A stretch of 6,186 nt of DNA from Thermaceae bacterium (GTDB lineage: Bacteria; Deinococcota; Deinococci; Deinococcales; Marinithermaceae): contig JALVVO010000265.1 in assembly GCA_027023345.1 (NCBI GenBank), forward strand, positions 1 to 6,186, written 5' to 3'. A program made the position numbers and the translations under genes. Below the pieces are notes generated by a model. That model was not told the origin of the DNA. It was given only the letters and a program-made list of their open reading frames with translations, and searched no databases. Numbering within the stretch: position 1 is the stretch's first letter; the number at the start of each line of letters is the position of its first letter. Positions 5,577-6,186 of this stretch are shown here, one piece after another.

Positions 5577-5584
5577 GGCGGGGC

Positions 5585-6186
5585 ATGGGGCTTTGGGACA
5601 ACCTCCTGGAACTCGCCCTCAAGCTCACCGACCCCACCCCGCGCTTCTCCCCGGAGCGCTGCCTGCTCGAGCGCCACGCCGTGGGCGGTTGCTCGGCCTG
5701 CGCCGACGCCTGCCCCCACCAGGCGGTGGACCTCTCCGGCTACACCGTCGAGATCGACGACGCCCGCTGCACCGGCTGCGGGCTTTGCGTCCAGGCCTGC
5801 CCCGGGGTCGCCCTCGAGTACCCCCTCGGCCCCCTGCAGGAGGCGCTCGCAAAGGGCCGGGGAGGGCTCCGGTGCAGCCGGGCCCCGGGGCGGGGGGAGG
5901 AGGTGCTCTGCCTCGGCCGGCTGACCCCGGGCCTGCTCGCCTGGGCGGGAAGCCGCCTCGGGCCCCTGACGCTCGCCCGGGGGGACTGCGAGGCTTGCAA
6001 GATCGGCGGCCCCGAGGTGCCCGAGCGGCTCAAGGCCACGATCCAAGAGGCCAGGCGCTACTACCCCGAGCTAAAGGTCCAGGTCACCACCGAGCCCCTC
6101 GAGGGCCCGGCGGTGGGGCGCCGGGAGCTCTTCCAAAGCCTCTTTCAGAGCACCCGTCGGATCGCCGCCGAGGCCCTCCCCGAGCC
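5585..6186 (+). CDS. 4Fe-4S ferredoxin-type protein, C-terminus cut by window
   Basis: The frame is open from the ATG at 5585 to the window end, giving 200 full codons without a stop. The N-terminal third is a double 4Fe-4S domain. The second motif is classical: C62-x2-C65-x2-C68-x3-C72-P. The first is unusual, with C36-x2-C39-x3-C43-P and its fourth cysteine apparently C26, ten residues upstream in ERCLLERHAVGGC. Four further cysteines follow: C97, C109 in VLCLGRL, and C135/C138 in GDCEAC. That makes 12 in all, enough for a third metal site. There is no signal peptide or membrane helix in the visible part, so it is probably cytoplasmic. Its electron partner and reaction cannot be told from the sequence. 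It diverges from the SPW-tetR pair and may share TetR control. No convincing ribosome binding site precedes the ATG. Confidence 0.88.
   Translation, partial: MGLWDNLLELALKLTDPTPRFSPERCLLERHAVGGCSACADACPHQAVDLSGYTVEIDDARCTGCGLCVQACPGVALEYPLGPLQEALAKGRGGLRCSRAPGRGEEVLCLGRLTPGLLAWAGSRLGPLTLARGDCEACKIGGPEVPERLKATIQEARRYYPELKVQVTTEPLEGPAVGRRELFQSLFQSTRRIAAEALPE

Noticed and set aside
5555..5582. Possible hairpin CCCGCC / GGCGGG upstream of the Fe-S gene
   Set aside because: Only 6 bp pair around a 16-base loop, which is easily found by chance in this GC-rich DNA, and it overlaps the better-supported promoter elements.
5570..6046. A 158-codon minus-strand open frame opposite the Fe-S gene
   Set aside because: The plus strand encodes clear CxxCxxCxxxCP ferredoxin motifs; the minus frame is an Ala/Gly/Pro/Glu-rich shadow.

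Overview
The window is very GC-rich (by eye about two thirds or more G+C, with G/C in nearly every third codon position) and tightly packed. Gene content, codon bias and the style of the proteins suggest a bacterium of the Thermales branch of Deinococcota (Thermus, Oceanithermus or Marinithermus-like). This is an inference from resemblance, not a database match.

Left part (1-4531, + strand): a six-gene co-directional cluster. It holds the 3' end of a DUF456-type membrane protein, lgt (lipoprotein diacylglyceryl transfer), glmU (UDP-GlcNAc synthesis), tatA and tatC (twin-arginine export), and a chorismate mutase/type I-beta DAHP synthase fusion (entry to aromatic amino acid synthesis). lgt/glmU and glmU/tatA overlap by ATGA. 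tatA/tatC are 6 bases apart, and tatC overlaps the DAHP synthase by 17 bases, so this is very likely one operon. Four of the six gene products serve the cell envelope or export; the DAHP synthase is a metabolic passenger.

Right part (4528-6186): a small regulatory locus. A minus-strand pair encodes a two-repeat SPW membrane protein followed by a TetR-family repressor. A good minus-strand promoter (TTGACA / 16 bp / TATAAA) carries an AT-rich 20-bp dyad in its spacer, placed like an operator for the adjacent TetR protein. Transcribed away from the same 82-bp intergenic region is an iron-sulfur protein with 12 cysteines in the visible part, cut by the window end. It has a possible leaderless promoter whose -35 overlaps that of the SPW gene.

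The DAHP synthase and tetR genes converge on a shared CTAG that provides both stop codons. It sits in the loop of a perfect 14-bp inverted repeat whose arms encode the near-identical C-terminal residues of both proteins. The most interesting material is the TetR/SPW/Fe-S locus with its operator-like dyad, and this dual-coding convergent hairpin. No RNA genes, CRISPR arrays, insertion sequences or phage genes were seen.
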